From: Gordonia oryzae
GTDB taxonomy: Bacteria; Actinomycetota; Actinomycetes; Mycobacteriales; Mycobacteriaceae
Direction of reading: 5' to 3'
Assembly (NCBI RefSeq): GCF_003797185.1
Contig: NZ_RKMH01000016.1
Span: 38,243 to 102,242, forward strand
DNA: 64,000 nt
Shown: piece by piece, positions 8,935 to 16,697 of the stretch
Numbering within the stretch: position 1 is the first letter of the stretch
How the letters are laid out: every line of letters starts with the position of its first letter
Position numbers and translations under genes: made by a program
Notes under the pieces: generated by a model
What the model saw: the letters and a program-made list of their open reading frames with translations, nothing else
Told to the model about the DNA's origin: nothing
The model's database searches: none

Positions 8935-10284
8935 GTGACCGACGATGCGATGGCAGACCGCGTGCACGATCTGATGGGAAGGGCGCACACAGATCTCGCG
9001 GAGATGGTTGCCTTCGAATCGGTCTACGACCCCACCGCACCCGCGCCCGCCGACTGCGCACGGATGGTCGACTGGCTGCAGGAGACCTTCACCGAGGCCG
9101 GCGTATCCGATGTCGAGGCGCACGTCACCGCCGACGGATCGCAGGCAGTGACCGGACACATTCCCGGACCGGCCGACGCACCGACGGTGCTGCTGTATTT
9201 CCACCACGATGTGCAACCGCCCCTCGATGCCGATGCGTGGGACTCACCGGCGTGGACGCTGACCGAACGCGGCGGCCGCTGGTACGGCCGAGGTGCGGCC
9301 GACTGCAAAGGCAACATCGCCGTGCACCTGACCGCCCTGCGAGCGATTGGCGCGGACCTCGGGGTCGGCGTCAAGATCATCGGCGAGGGATCGGAGGAGC
9401 AGGGCTCCGGCGGGATCGAGGATTTCGTTCCCAAGAACCCCGAGCTGTTGCGCGCCGACGCGATCCTGATCCTCGATTCCGGCAACATCGAAGTGGGGCG
9501 TCCGACCCTGACGACGAGTCTGCGCGGAATCGCCAACGTCGTTGTCAGTGTCGAAACACTCTCCTCGGCAATGCATTCGGGAATGTTTGGCGGTGCGGCA
9601 CCGGATGCGCTCGCCGCGCTGATCGCCATGCTCGCCACGCTGCGCGACGATGCGGGCAACACCACCGTCGCCGGCCTCGACACCGATCAGGCGTGGACGG
9701 GTATCGACTATCCCGAGAGCCAGTTCCGAAGGGACGCAACGGTTCTCGACGGGGTAGAGGTGCTCGGTTCGGGATCGATCGCCGAGATGGTATGGGCCCG
9801 CCCGGCGGTGACCGTGCTGGGTATCGACTGCCCGCCGGTGGTCGGCTCGTCGGCGTCGGTCGTCCCGCGGGCCCGTGCGCGCATCAACTTGCGTGTGCCA
9901 CCCGGCATGGATCCGGCAGCCGCCCAGGATGCGCTGATCGCCCACCTGCACGCCGCCGCGCCGTGGCATGTGCGGGTGTCGGTGGAGCGTGAGGCGACCG
10001 GAGCGCCATTCACGGGGTCGACAGAAGGGCCTGCCTTCGAGGCGATCTCGCGCTCCTTGAGCAGCGCCTACGGAACCGACGTCGTGCAGCAGGGACAGGG
10101 TGGATCGATTCCCTTGTGCACGGTGCTGCAGAACACCTTTCCCGACGCCGAGATCATGTTGTTCGGAGTTGAAGAACCGCGCTGCCTGATCCATGCACCC
10201 AACGAGAGTGTCGACCCCTCCGAGATCGAGCACATGGCGTTGGCCGAGGCGCTGTTTCTGCGGGACTACGGCTCTGCGCGGTGA
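8935..10284 (+). CDS. M20-family metallopeptidase (dipeptidase)
   Basis: A 449-residue cytosolic di-zinc peptidase of the M20/M25/M40 family. Visible zinc and catalytic residues are His90 and Asp92 in YFHHDVQPP, Asp123 in GRGAADCKGN, and the Glu pair 154-155 in IGEGSEEQGSGG; the late motif PRCLIHAPNES is also typical. A dimerisation insert lies in the middle. The GTG start at 8935 follows gagagg and gives the family length. It likely trims dipeptides or N-acyl amino acids. As I recall, mycobacteria carry close homologues annotated as dipeptidases. No operon partner is evident. Confidence 0.85.
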   Translation: MTDDAMADRVHDLMGRAHTDLAEMVAFESVYDPTAPAPADCARMVDWLQETFTEAGVSDVEAHVTADGSQAVTGHIPGPADAPTVLLYFHHDVQPPLDADAWDSPAWTLTERGGRWYGRGAADCKGNIAVHLTALRAIGADLGVGVKIIGEGSEEQGSGGIEDFVPKNPELLRADAILILDSGNIEVGRPTLTTSLRGIANVVVSVETLSSAMHSGMFGGAAPDALAALIAMLATLRDDAGNTTVAGLDTDQAWTGIDYPESQFRRDATVLDGVEVLGSGSIAEMVWARPAVTVLGIDCPPVVGSSASVVPRARARINLRVPPGMDPAAAQDALIAHLHAAAPWHVRVSVEREATGAPFTGSTEGPAFEAISRSLSSAYGTDVVQQGQGGSIPLCTVLQNTFPDAEIMLFGVEEPRCLIHAPNESVDPSEIEHMALAEALFLRDYGSAR

Positions 10285-10289
10285 GCTGA

Positions 10290-10990
10290 TCAGCTCCCGC
10301 TGAACCGCTGCACCAGAAGGGCTTTCATTTGCGGGCGACTGGCCGCGACGAGGGTGAACTCTGGTCTGTGGGCCAGAGCTTGCGCGTCGTTGCCGGACAG
10401 CAGAGAACGTGCATCGTCGGCGAAGATCAGCGCGGGGCGGCGTCGACCACCGGCCCGGTGTCGTCGGCGCCGAGGGCGTTATCGAGTCGCGCGCGGGCCC
10501 CACCGGACCGTTTCCGAAGCGCCCGAGCGGCTTTCACCTCGCCGCCGCCACCGCGTTCGAGCAGAGCAGTGGCACGACGCAGGATGCCGGACGGGAGGGT
10601 GCCGTTGAAGCGTAGGCCGTGATCTGGGTGGCGAAGACCTGCTCGAGGCTGACGCGAGAGACGATGGCGTCGTCGATCCGCACCCCCGCCACTCCCCGGA
10701 ACGCCGTCCTGGTGGTGTGGACACCGACAGGTGACATCAACGATCGCCGCGATCACCTCCTCGGTCTGCACATTTCGGGCCCAGATCTGCAGGATATGCA
10801 CGATGCCCCAGGGCTGACCAACGGTGCGTATCCGTCGCGTATTCAGCCGCCCTCGGTCCGTGTGGCCGCCATCCGCGGCGGGGGCGGGGCGACACCGGTG
10901 TGGCCACTCCCGCCCGGATTCGGCCGGTGGCGGTCGCGTCGAGATACAGATCCTGCAAGCGTGCCGGTCACCCGGCCACTGCAACGCCGT
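10290..10990 (-). pseudogene. Possible decayed gene, unknown family
   Basis: Reading leftwards on the minus strand, protein-like segments occur in alternating frames: GVHTTRTAFRGVAGVRIDD, SRVSLEQVFATQITAY, then ALLERGGGGEVKAARALRKR, and finally ALIFADDARSLLSGNDAQAL with a natural-looking end VQRFSGS before a TGA at 10290-10292. No single frame is open throughout, so at least two frameshifts would be needed. I do not recognise the family. This could be chance coding bias. Confidence 0.35.
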
Positions 10991-11043
10991 CGCACCGGCC
11001 GCAGAGCGATGCGGCCGGTGCGAGAACGAACGGAATCAGTTGG

Positions 11044-11712
11044 TTATACGGTGCACAGCGGCGAGTAGTCCGAGCGTCCGCCGGTCGTCGGTGAGATCAG
11101 GAAGGTGCAGGAGTTGAAGCCCGCGGCCTCGGTGCGGCGCTTGAGCATCCGCAGCGCATCGGTGGTCAGCACCTTCTCGCGGCTCAACACGAATCCGGAC
11201 AGTCGCGTCGGATCGCCGACAATCGCGAACTGGTACGGCTCTGTGCTGGTCGCACCCGCGCCGATGGCGTCGCGACCCTGGGCGTCGCCCACCCACGTCA
11301 CGATGTAGTTGGGGTTGTTACCCGGGTTGATGGTGTTGGGCACGCCCGGAAAGGTCACCACCAGTTGTGCTTTGGTGACCGGATCGACGACGGTCGCCTT
11401 GCCCTTGATGCCGTCGGACTGCCCGGTGAACGAGGTGCACTTGTTGTCGACGCCAATGGTCGTCGCATTGATCGGGGTGTAGGTGGCGTTGGTGTCCTTC
11501 GCGCAGCGCGCCCCGAAGAACGACGGGACGGTCGCCTGCTGCCACCACGTCCCGAGATATCGCGTGATGTCGAGCTTGGCGACCGGCCGGAGCGGCGCGG
11601 CGTCCGCGGTCGCGGGGGTGGCTACCAACGCCACCACGGCCCCGAGGACGACCAGAAGCGGTACGAGGAGGCGGACGGTTCTGCGAGTGTGTGGCATGCG
11701 CGGGAGCGGCAT
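11044..11712 (-). CDS. Exported lipocalin-family protein
   Basis: A 222-residue exported protein of the bacterial lipocalin (Blc-like) family, which carries small hydrophobic ligands in a beta-barrel. A signal sequence covers the first ~38 residues (hydrophobic core LLVPLLVVLGAVVALVATPA, end ADAAPL). The mature part opens with the hallmark ITRYLGTWWQQATVP (the GxW motif of lipocalins) and contains several Cys that could pair. There is no lipobox Cys at the cleavage site, so it is secreted rather than a lipoprotein. I chose the first ATG because it follows a gaaggga ribosome site. The ligand is unknown; membrane-lipid salvage is the usual guess. Confidence 0.82.
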   Translation of the reverse strand: MPLPRMPHTRRTVRLLVPLLVVLGAVVALVATPATADAAPLRPVAKLDITRYLGTWWQQATVPSFFGARCAKDTNATYTPINATTIGVDNKCTSFTGQSDGIKGKATVVDPVTKAQLVVTFPGVPNTINPGNNPNYIVTWVGDAQGRDAIGAGATSTEPYQFAIVGDPTRLSGFVLSREKVLTTDALRMLKRRTEAAGFNSCTFLISPTTGGRSDYSPLCTV

Positions 11713-11842
11713 GGTCGGGAGTCCCTTCGGTCGTCGGTGCCGGACGAGCGGTGATTCGCCGCCGACCCGGTCCCCGGATGGGTGGGAACTGCTCGCCCAG
11801 GCGTGCGTGTGTCGGCCTAGAGCCTAGTTGTTCGGCCGTGCG

Positions 11843-12166
11843 TCACTGGCGCGGGTTCCACGAGTACACCGCGCAGATCAGGAGGACGTCGAGGTCGATG
11901 ATGAGGATCGGCCATGTGGGGCAGTGCGGCAGCCACAGGAACTGGACGATTGACAGCGCGGCGATGATGATCGCCGCGACAATCGTGAGCCCGACAACGA
12001 AACCCCGCTGGACGGCCGACGCGGCGCTTCGTGGTCGACCCTCCGCCGGCTCGTCACGGCCACTTCTTCCGTCGTTCTGCGCGATTCGTGAATCGGCGTG
12101 GTCGGATTTCCGGCTCCCGTTCGTCGCTTTCGCCCAGTGGGCGCCCGCCTGTCGCCGCAGCTCCAC
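11843..12166 (-). CDS. Small two-helix membrane protein
   Basis: A 107-residue hypothetical protein. The N-terminal half is polar and basic; the C-terminal half has two hydrophobic segments (VVGLTIVAAIIIAALSIVQF and WPILIIDLDVLLICAVYSW). It lies next to tRNA-Pro and is not obviously part of an operon. No motif is recognised, and the start could be further in. Confidence 0.5.
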   Translation of the reverse strand: MELRRQAGAHWAKATNGSRKSDHADSRIAQNDGRSGRDEPAEGRPRSAASAVQRGFVVGLTIVAAIIIAALSIVQFLWLPHCPTWPILIIDLDVLLICAVYSWNPRQ

Positions 12167-12233
12167 TTTTGGCCCTCTACCAGGCGATTTAGTGCCCGGC
12201 CATCATCGGGGGTAAGCTATCGCAGGTTGTACA

Positions 12234-12307
<74 letters not shown>

Positions 12308-12384
12308 CGTGTTGGTTGAGACACAGTTGAGGCCCTGGCCAGGAGAAATCCGGTCAGGGCTTCCTCGTTTCTGCGTTCGATTCG

Positions 12385-13131
12385 GTTCCGGTGTTGACCG
12401 CCGTCCGCAGTGCGTCCGCAGTGCGTCCGCAGCAGCTTCACGCGCGGCGTCGAGAGCATCGGCCATACGTTCGAGATCGTCGGGGAAGAGATCGGCTAGG
12501 TGTCGAGCGTGAGCGCTGCGGACTGGTGGCCGAGCATGGTCTGGACCGCTTTCACAAGGGCGCCCGCTGAGATCGCCAACGACTACGCGGTGGACCGCAG
12601 ATCGTGGATCGTGGCCTTGGGGAAATCGCTCAGCACCTCTCCGTCATCGCTGACAGGGCGAACCGACTCGATGGCCTTGTTGAACCTGCGGGTGCGAAAC
12701 GTCGCAATCCGGAGCACGCCTCCCTCGGCCGCGGTGAACGGGAGTTCGTTGCGGTTCTTGCTGGCCATCGCGGCTGCCAGGTCATCGACGAGGAACTTAG
12801 GGAACGGTACCGACCGGCGTTCGTGATTCTTCGGAGATGGTCGTAGAGGTTGAGGTGGCGGGTGGTCAGATCGGCGATCCGGCGCTCGGGCGTCATCGCA
12901 GCCTACCTTCCACAGACACGACAGGTACGGCAGCCGATGCGGTCGTGTGCGGCAGCCCGGACGAGCGCGACGCTGGTCCGGTGCCAGGAGGGCGGGTTCG
13001 GAGACGAAGACGCCCAGGTGTGCTGTAGGGGAAATCAGTGCCTCGAAATCAGGTTGTATGCCGCGCTCGTCTTGAAAACGAGCGCGGGCGATCCCACGCA
13101 GCCAGCAAGGGCGTCCGCAGTCAGTCCCCAC
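12385..13131 (-). pseudogene. Tyrosine recombinase (phage integrase), inactivated
   Basis: Remains of a site-specific integrase that used the adjacent tRNA-Pro. On the minus strand the catalytic domain is recognisable: KNHERRSVPFPKFLVDDL, then HDLRSTA with the His-x-x-Arg box, SLAISAGALVKAVQTMLGHQ, LDT and ADLFPDDLERMADALDAA. It is broken in several ways. A TAG follows HDLRSTA (12583-12585). A one-base loss at the catalytic tyrosine turns the expected TAC-GCC into TAG-CC (around 12497), and the C-terminus continues in another frame. Upstream of ~12900 the frame is scrambled and the N-terminal arm-binding domain is missing or unreadable. The gene lies between the two tRNA 3'-half copies. Confidence 0.85.
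13062..13086. repeat. 9-bp inverted repeat in the integration scar
   Basis: cgcgctcgt and acgagcgcg are perfectly complementary around a 7-base loop. There is no T tract. It could be a terminator stem or a recombination-protein site left from the element. Confidence 0.45.
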
Positions 13132-13231
13132 TCATCACACCCAATACGCGACCAAGATCATCAACGCCGATGAGCACGTGTTTCACGCTCTGCCGTGACT
13201 CACCAACATCAGCAAACACCCAGGTAACCGA

Positions 13232-13274
13232 CGTTCGGGACGAAGAGGTCGTGGGTTCGAATCTCGCCACCCCG
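13232..13274 (+). repeat. attR-type core: tRNA-Pro 3' half, copy 2
   Basis: A second copy of the tRNA-Pro 3' half without the 5' half, so not a functional tRNA. With 12264-12306 it bounds a ~970-bp scar holding only the dead integrase. Confidence 0.85.
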
Positions 13275-13377
13275 GACCAGCGGATGAGGTTTGCCGAATC
13301 CGACAGAGCGTTCTCGTTCCGGTCTCCGCGGACCACGAGATCGGTCGAGATCCGATAGGCAATCGACGTGGTGGCAC

Positions 13378-13917
13378 TCATGATCGAGCGCTGCACGTGC
13401 CGCGTATTCGTGCCGACACCTCGGCGGCTACGCGGCGGGGTGCCTTCTCTCGATACAGCGACACCATTGCTTGACAGTAGAGGACGTCTCCAAATCGAGT
13501 GACTCCGGCGAAGTTGACCGCGTAATCGAAGGTCTCTCCTTGGTACGGGACGTCGAGGGTGGCGCCGGTGGCGTGCTCGGACGGTGAGACGATGACCGCA
13601 CTCACACGGACGAACGGCGTAGACCGGGCGAGAGCCACGTGCGATATCACGTTTTGGGCGGCAACCTTGGCATATGTGTCACCGGTCGCCGCGCCCGCGC
13701 TGACGGCAACGGCCGGAATGCCGACGCAGAACCATCCGAGGAAAAAGAGGGCGGACTGCCACCACTGCCAGGCATGCAGCCATCGTTCGCGCCACACGAT
13801 GAGCGGTGCCGCGAGTACCACCACTGCGCCGATCACTATCGCCATTTGCCAACCGGAGACGTCTGTTGTGGCAATGTCGGGAATCGTTGTCCACGGTATG
13901 TCGAGCGGCGCTGTCAT
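13378..13917 (-). CDS. Two-helix membrane protein, unknown function
   Basis: A hypothetical protein of about 179 residues starting MTAPLDIPW. Two hydrophobic segments (MAIVIGAVVVLAAPLIVW and SALFFLGWFCVGIPAVAV) flank a short Trp-rich loop; the C-terminal ~100 residues are soluble and probably extracytoplasmic. An upstream ATG at 13950 is possible. I prefer 13917 because ttggct and tatcat sit upstream with near-promoter spacing, so the mRNA may be leaderless. It abuts the tRNA-Pro scar, so it could be cargo or simply the flanking chromosome. Confidence 0.55.
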   Translation of the reverse strand: MTAPLDIPWTTIPDIATTDVSGWQMAIVIGAVVVLAAPLIVWRERWLHAWQWWQSALFFLGWFCVGIPAVAVSAGAATGDTYAKVAAQNVISHVALARSTPFVRVSAVIVSPSEHATGATLDVPYQGETFDYAVNFAGVTRFGDVLYCQAMVSLYREKAPRRVAAEVSARIRGTCSARS

Positions 13918-14042
13918 AGCTTCATGATATTGACCAAGGGACATAGCCAATTTGATTTATGGAATCAGGACGATTCCTCGCCGCCTGTCGACGTCCTTTC
14001 GTCGAGTGACGACGGCGGAACGATCACGTGGGGCGACGGGGC

Positions 14043-14831
14043 ATGATCGGAGTGGTGAGCACTCAGACGATCCTCGAACGTTCCGATGGGCCGGTGCGGA
14101 TTCTCGGCCTCAACAGACCCGAGCGCCGCAATGCCGTCGACCGTCCGACGGCGCAGGCGCTCGCCGATGCATTCCGTCGTTTCGACGCCGACGAGAGCGC
14201 GTCGGTGGCCGTGCTCTATGGAGAAGGTGGAACCTTCTGCGCGGGAGCCGATCTCAAGGCCATAGCCGATGGCAGCACCCGCAACCGGGTGGAAGCCGAC
14301 GGCGACGGGCCGATGGGACCGACGCGACTGCGATTGGGTAAGCCGGTGATCGCCGCCATCTCCGGGTACGCGGTCGCGGGCGGATTGGAGCTGGCGATCT
14401 GGGCTGATCTCCGTGTCGCCGACGACGATGCGGTGCTGGGGGTGTTCTGCCGCCGCTGGGGCGTACCGCTCATCGACGGCGGCACCGTGCGGCTGCCGCA
14501 CCTCATCGGGTCGAGTCGCGCGATGGATCTCATCCTCACCGGCCGTGCGGTGTCGGCGCGCGAAGCCCTAGACATGGGGTTGGTGAATCGACTTGTGCCC
14601 TCCGGGCAGTCCCTGGAGCGGGCGGTGGAACTCGCGCATGAACTCGCGTCGTTTCCGCAGACCTGCCTACGCCACGACCGGCTCTCGGCGCTCGAGCAGG
14701 AAGGGATGGCCGAACCCGACGGCATCCACAACGAATACCTGCACGGACTGCACTCGATCCAAGCCGATACCGTCACCGGGGCAACACGATTCGCGCAGGG
14801 CGCCGGGCGGCACGGGTCGTTCGGGGAGTGA
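14043..14831 (+). CDS. Enoyl-CoA hydratase/isomerase (crotonase) family
   Basis: A 262-residue acyl-CoA enzyme of the crotonase superfamily. Visible are RPERRNAVDRP, the oxyanion-hole segments GTFCAGADLKAIA and ISGYAVAGGLELAIWADLR, and the GVPLIDGGTVRLPHLIG region. The second catalytic Glu of true hydratases is not obvious: the position carries CRRWGVPLIDGG, with Asp instead. It may therefore be an isomerase, hydrolase or other crotonase variant. I used the ATG at 14043; GTG at 14055 is also possible. It sits alone, with no beta-oxidation partners, and substrate is unknown. Confidence 0.85.
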   Translation: MIGVVSTQTILERSDGPVRILGLNRPERRNAVDRPTAQALADAFRRFDADESASVAVLYGEGGTFCAGADLKAIADGSTRNRVEADGDGPMGPTRLRLGKPVIAAISGYAVAGGLELAIWADLRVADDDAVLGVFCRRWGVPLIDGGTVRLPHLIGSSRAMDLILTGRAVSAREALDMGLVNRLVPSGQSLERAVELAHELASFPQTCLRHDRLSALEQEGMAEPDGIHNEYLHGLHSIQADTVTGATRFAQGAGRHGSFGE

Positions 14832-14918
14832 CGCGGTACCACGCCTCGATCCGTCTGCCAGGCAGCGTTGCGGCGCCCATCGCGTCACCGGACAAGGGTG
14901 ACGCTCGGCTGCACTCCG

Positions 14919-15614
14919 TCAGCACCCCAGCTGATCGGCCAGGTCGTCGAGGTCTCGGGCGTGGATGTCGTTGTCCGGCGAGCCCGAATCGTCTTTGAGT
15001 GCCGGGTCGCCCCACTCGAGGGGACGCTCGACGAACGCCGACCGCAACCCGTGAGAGCGGGCGGCGTCGAGATCGGATTGGTGGGTCGCGACCATCATCA
15101 CCTCGTCGGGCCGCGCTTCCATCAGCCCGGCCAGCCCGAGATAGGTCTGCGGCGCCGGCTTGTAGTGATGCCACAGATCCGAGCCGCCGATGAAATCCCA
15201 GCCGAAGCCGTTGCGTTTGGCCATCTCGGTGAGCAATGCGACGCTCCCATTACTCAACGCGCACACCGTGAATTGACGTCGCATACGAGCCAGCCCGCGC
15301 GCCGAGTCCGGCCATCCGGGGATCTCGCGCCAGGCACGCACGAGGTCGGCGGCACGGTCGGCGCCGATCGCGACGCCGAAGTGTGCGGCGACCTCGGCCA
15401 GGGTGTCGGACTGTAGTTCGTCGAGTCCGCGCCAACCGGTTTCACCGGCCTCGACGCGAGCGATGGCGGGTGAGTAGCGGGCTCGCCACTGCCGGGCGAA
15501 CTCGGCCGCGTCGACTCCGGGCACGCAGCGCGCCACCGCGGCACTGATACCGCCGAGCCAGTCGGTGAGGGTCCCGAAGGTGTCGAATGCCAGCACGCGA
15601 GGAGTCGTCGACAT
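14919..15614 (-). CDS. Haloacid dehalogenase type II-like HAD hydrolase
   Basis: A 231-residue HAD-superfamily hydrolase resembling L-2-haloacid dehalogenases. Motif I is LAFDTFGTLTDW with the nucleophilic Asp; motif II is CALSNGS; the Lys region is HYKPAPQTY; motif III is VATHQSDLDAARSHGL. It could remove halogen from short haloacids or act as a phosphatase on an unknown substrate. I placed the start at ATG 15614 (MSTTPRVLAFDT); the longer frame overlaps the upstream gene. Only 13 bases separate it from the metallophosphoesterase stop, so they are probably one transcript. Confidence 0.83.
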   Translation of the reverse strand: MSTTPRVLAFDTFGTLTDWLGGISAAVARCVPGVDAAEFARQWRARYSPAIARVEAGETGWRGLDELQSDTLAEVAAHFGVAIGADRAADLVRAWREIPGWPDSARGLARMRRQFTVCALSNGSVALLTEMAKRNGFGWDFIGGSDLWHHYKPAPQTYLGLAGLMEARPDEVMMVATHQSDLDAARSHGLRSAFVERPLEWGDPALKDDSGSPDNDIHARDLDDLADQLGC

Positions 15615-15627
15615 TTCCGGCGTTGCG

Positions 15628-16626
15628 TCAGCGCGCGTCGGTGGCCAACTGCGGCAGCGAGTGGTCCTCCTCGAATTCGGCGTCGCCGTGGGAGACCGGG
15701 GTGAGGGTGAGCAGACTGGCCTCGGGCCGGCAGCAGAACCGTGCGGGAACATACGGAGAGGTACCCAGACCGGCGCTGACGTGCAGCTTCATCGTCGACC
15801 CCCAGGCCGAGGTGCCCTTGACCCGGGAGCGATCGAGGTGGCAGTTGGTGACGAGCGCACCGACAAGCGGCAGACACAGTTGGCCGCCGTGGGTGTGCCC
15901 GGCGAGCACGAGATCGTAACCGTCTTCGGCGAACCGGTCGAGGACCCGAGGTTCGGGTGAATGTGTCAGACCCAGACGCAACTGGGCGAGCGGATTGGGC
16001 CGTCCGGCGATGGTCTCGTAGCGGTCGCGTTCGATGTGCGGGTCGTCGACACCTGCCGCGACCACCCGCACCCCGCCGACCTCGAGTTCGCGTACCGAGT
16101 GCGTGGCGTCGAGCCAGCCGCGCTCGACGAATGCGGCCCGCAGGTCCTGCCACGGCAGGGGATCGCCGTGCGTGCGTTTGTGTTCGGTCTTGAAGTATTT
16201 GAACGGATTCTTCGGTGTCGGACCGAAGTAGTCATTCGATCCGAACACGAAAAGGCCAGGGCGCGAGAGTAATCCGCCGAGCGACTGGATTACCGCGGGC
16301 ACCGCTTGCGGATGCGCCAGGTTGTCGCCGGTGTTGATCACCAGGTCCGGTTCGAGCGCCTCGAGTTCGGACACCCAGGCCTGCTTGAGTCGCTGGTTGG
16401 GCACCATGTGCAGGTCGCTGATATGCAGGACCCGCAACGGGGTGGCGCCGGGTTCTAGTACCGCCATCGTGGTGTGACGCAAGGTGAATGCGTTGCGCTC
16501 GATCAGCGTCGAGTAGAGCAGTCCGGCAGCGGCCGCCCCCGCGCCGACGGCAAGCGCCCGTGCTGCCGTCGACGTGCGAAGACGAGCGTCCACGCGCCAG
16601 GGCCGGGTCGAATCGAGGATGGACAT
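15628..16626 (-). CDS. Membrane-anchored metallophosphoesterase
   Basis: A 332-residue calcineurin-like phosphoesterase, corresponding by position to Rv3683 of M. tuberculosis as I recall the map. An N-terminal hydrophobic stretch (~21-41) probably anchors it or acts as a signal. Metal-binding motifs are all present: HISDLHM (Asp71, His73), NTGDN (Asp101), FGSND (Asn131), His222 in THSPEP, and GHTHGG (His244, His246). ATG 16626 is chosen because upstream codons lack family similarity. It follows ponA2 on the same strand, suggesting an envelope function. The substrate is not known from sequence. Confidence 0.88.
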   Translation of the reverse strand: MSILDSTRPWRVDARLRTSTAARALAVGAGAAAAGLLYSTLIERNAFTLRHTTMAVLEPGATPLRVLHISDLHMVPNQRLKQAWVSELEALEPDLVINTGDNLAHPQAVPAVIQSLGGLLSRPGLFVFGSNDYFGPTPKNPFKYFKTEHKRTHGDPLPWQDLRAAFVERGWLDATHSVRELEVGGVRVVAAGVDDPHIERDRYETIAGRPNPLAQLRLGLTHSPEPRVLDRFAEDGYDLVLAGHTHGGQLCLPLVGALVTNCHLDRSRVKGTSAWGSTMKLHVSAGLGTSPYVPARFCCRPEASLLTLTPVSHGDAEFEEDHSLPQLATDAR

Positions 16627-16697
16627 TTTCTCAGGATACGCGCCGCCGGAGGGCGCGTGTCGGGGTCGTGACGGACAACCCGTCCGGCGACTCGACA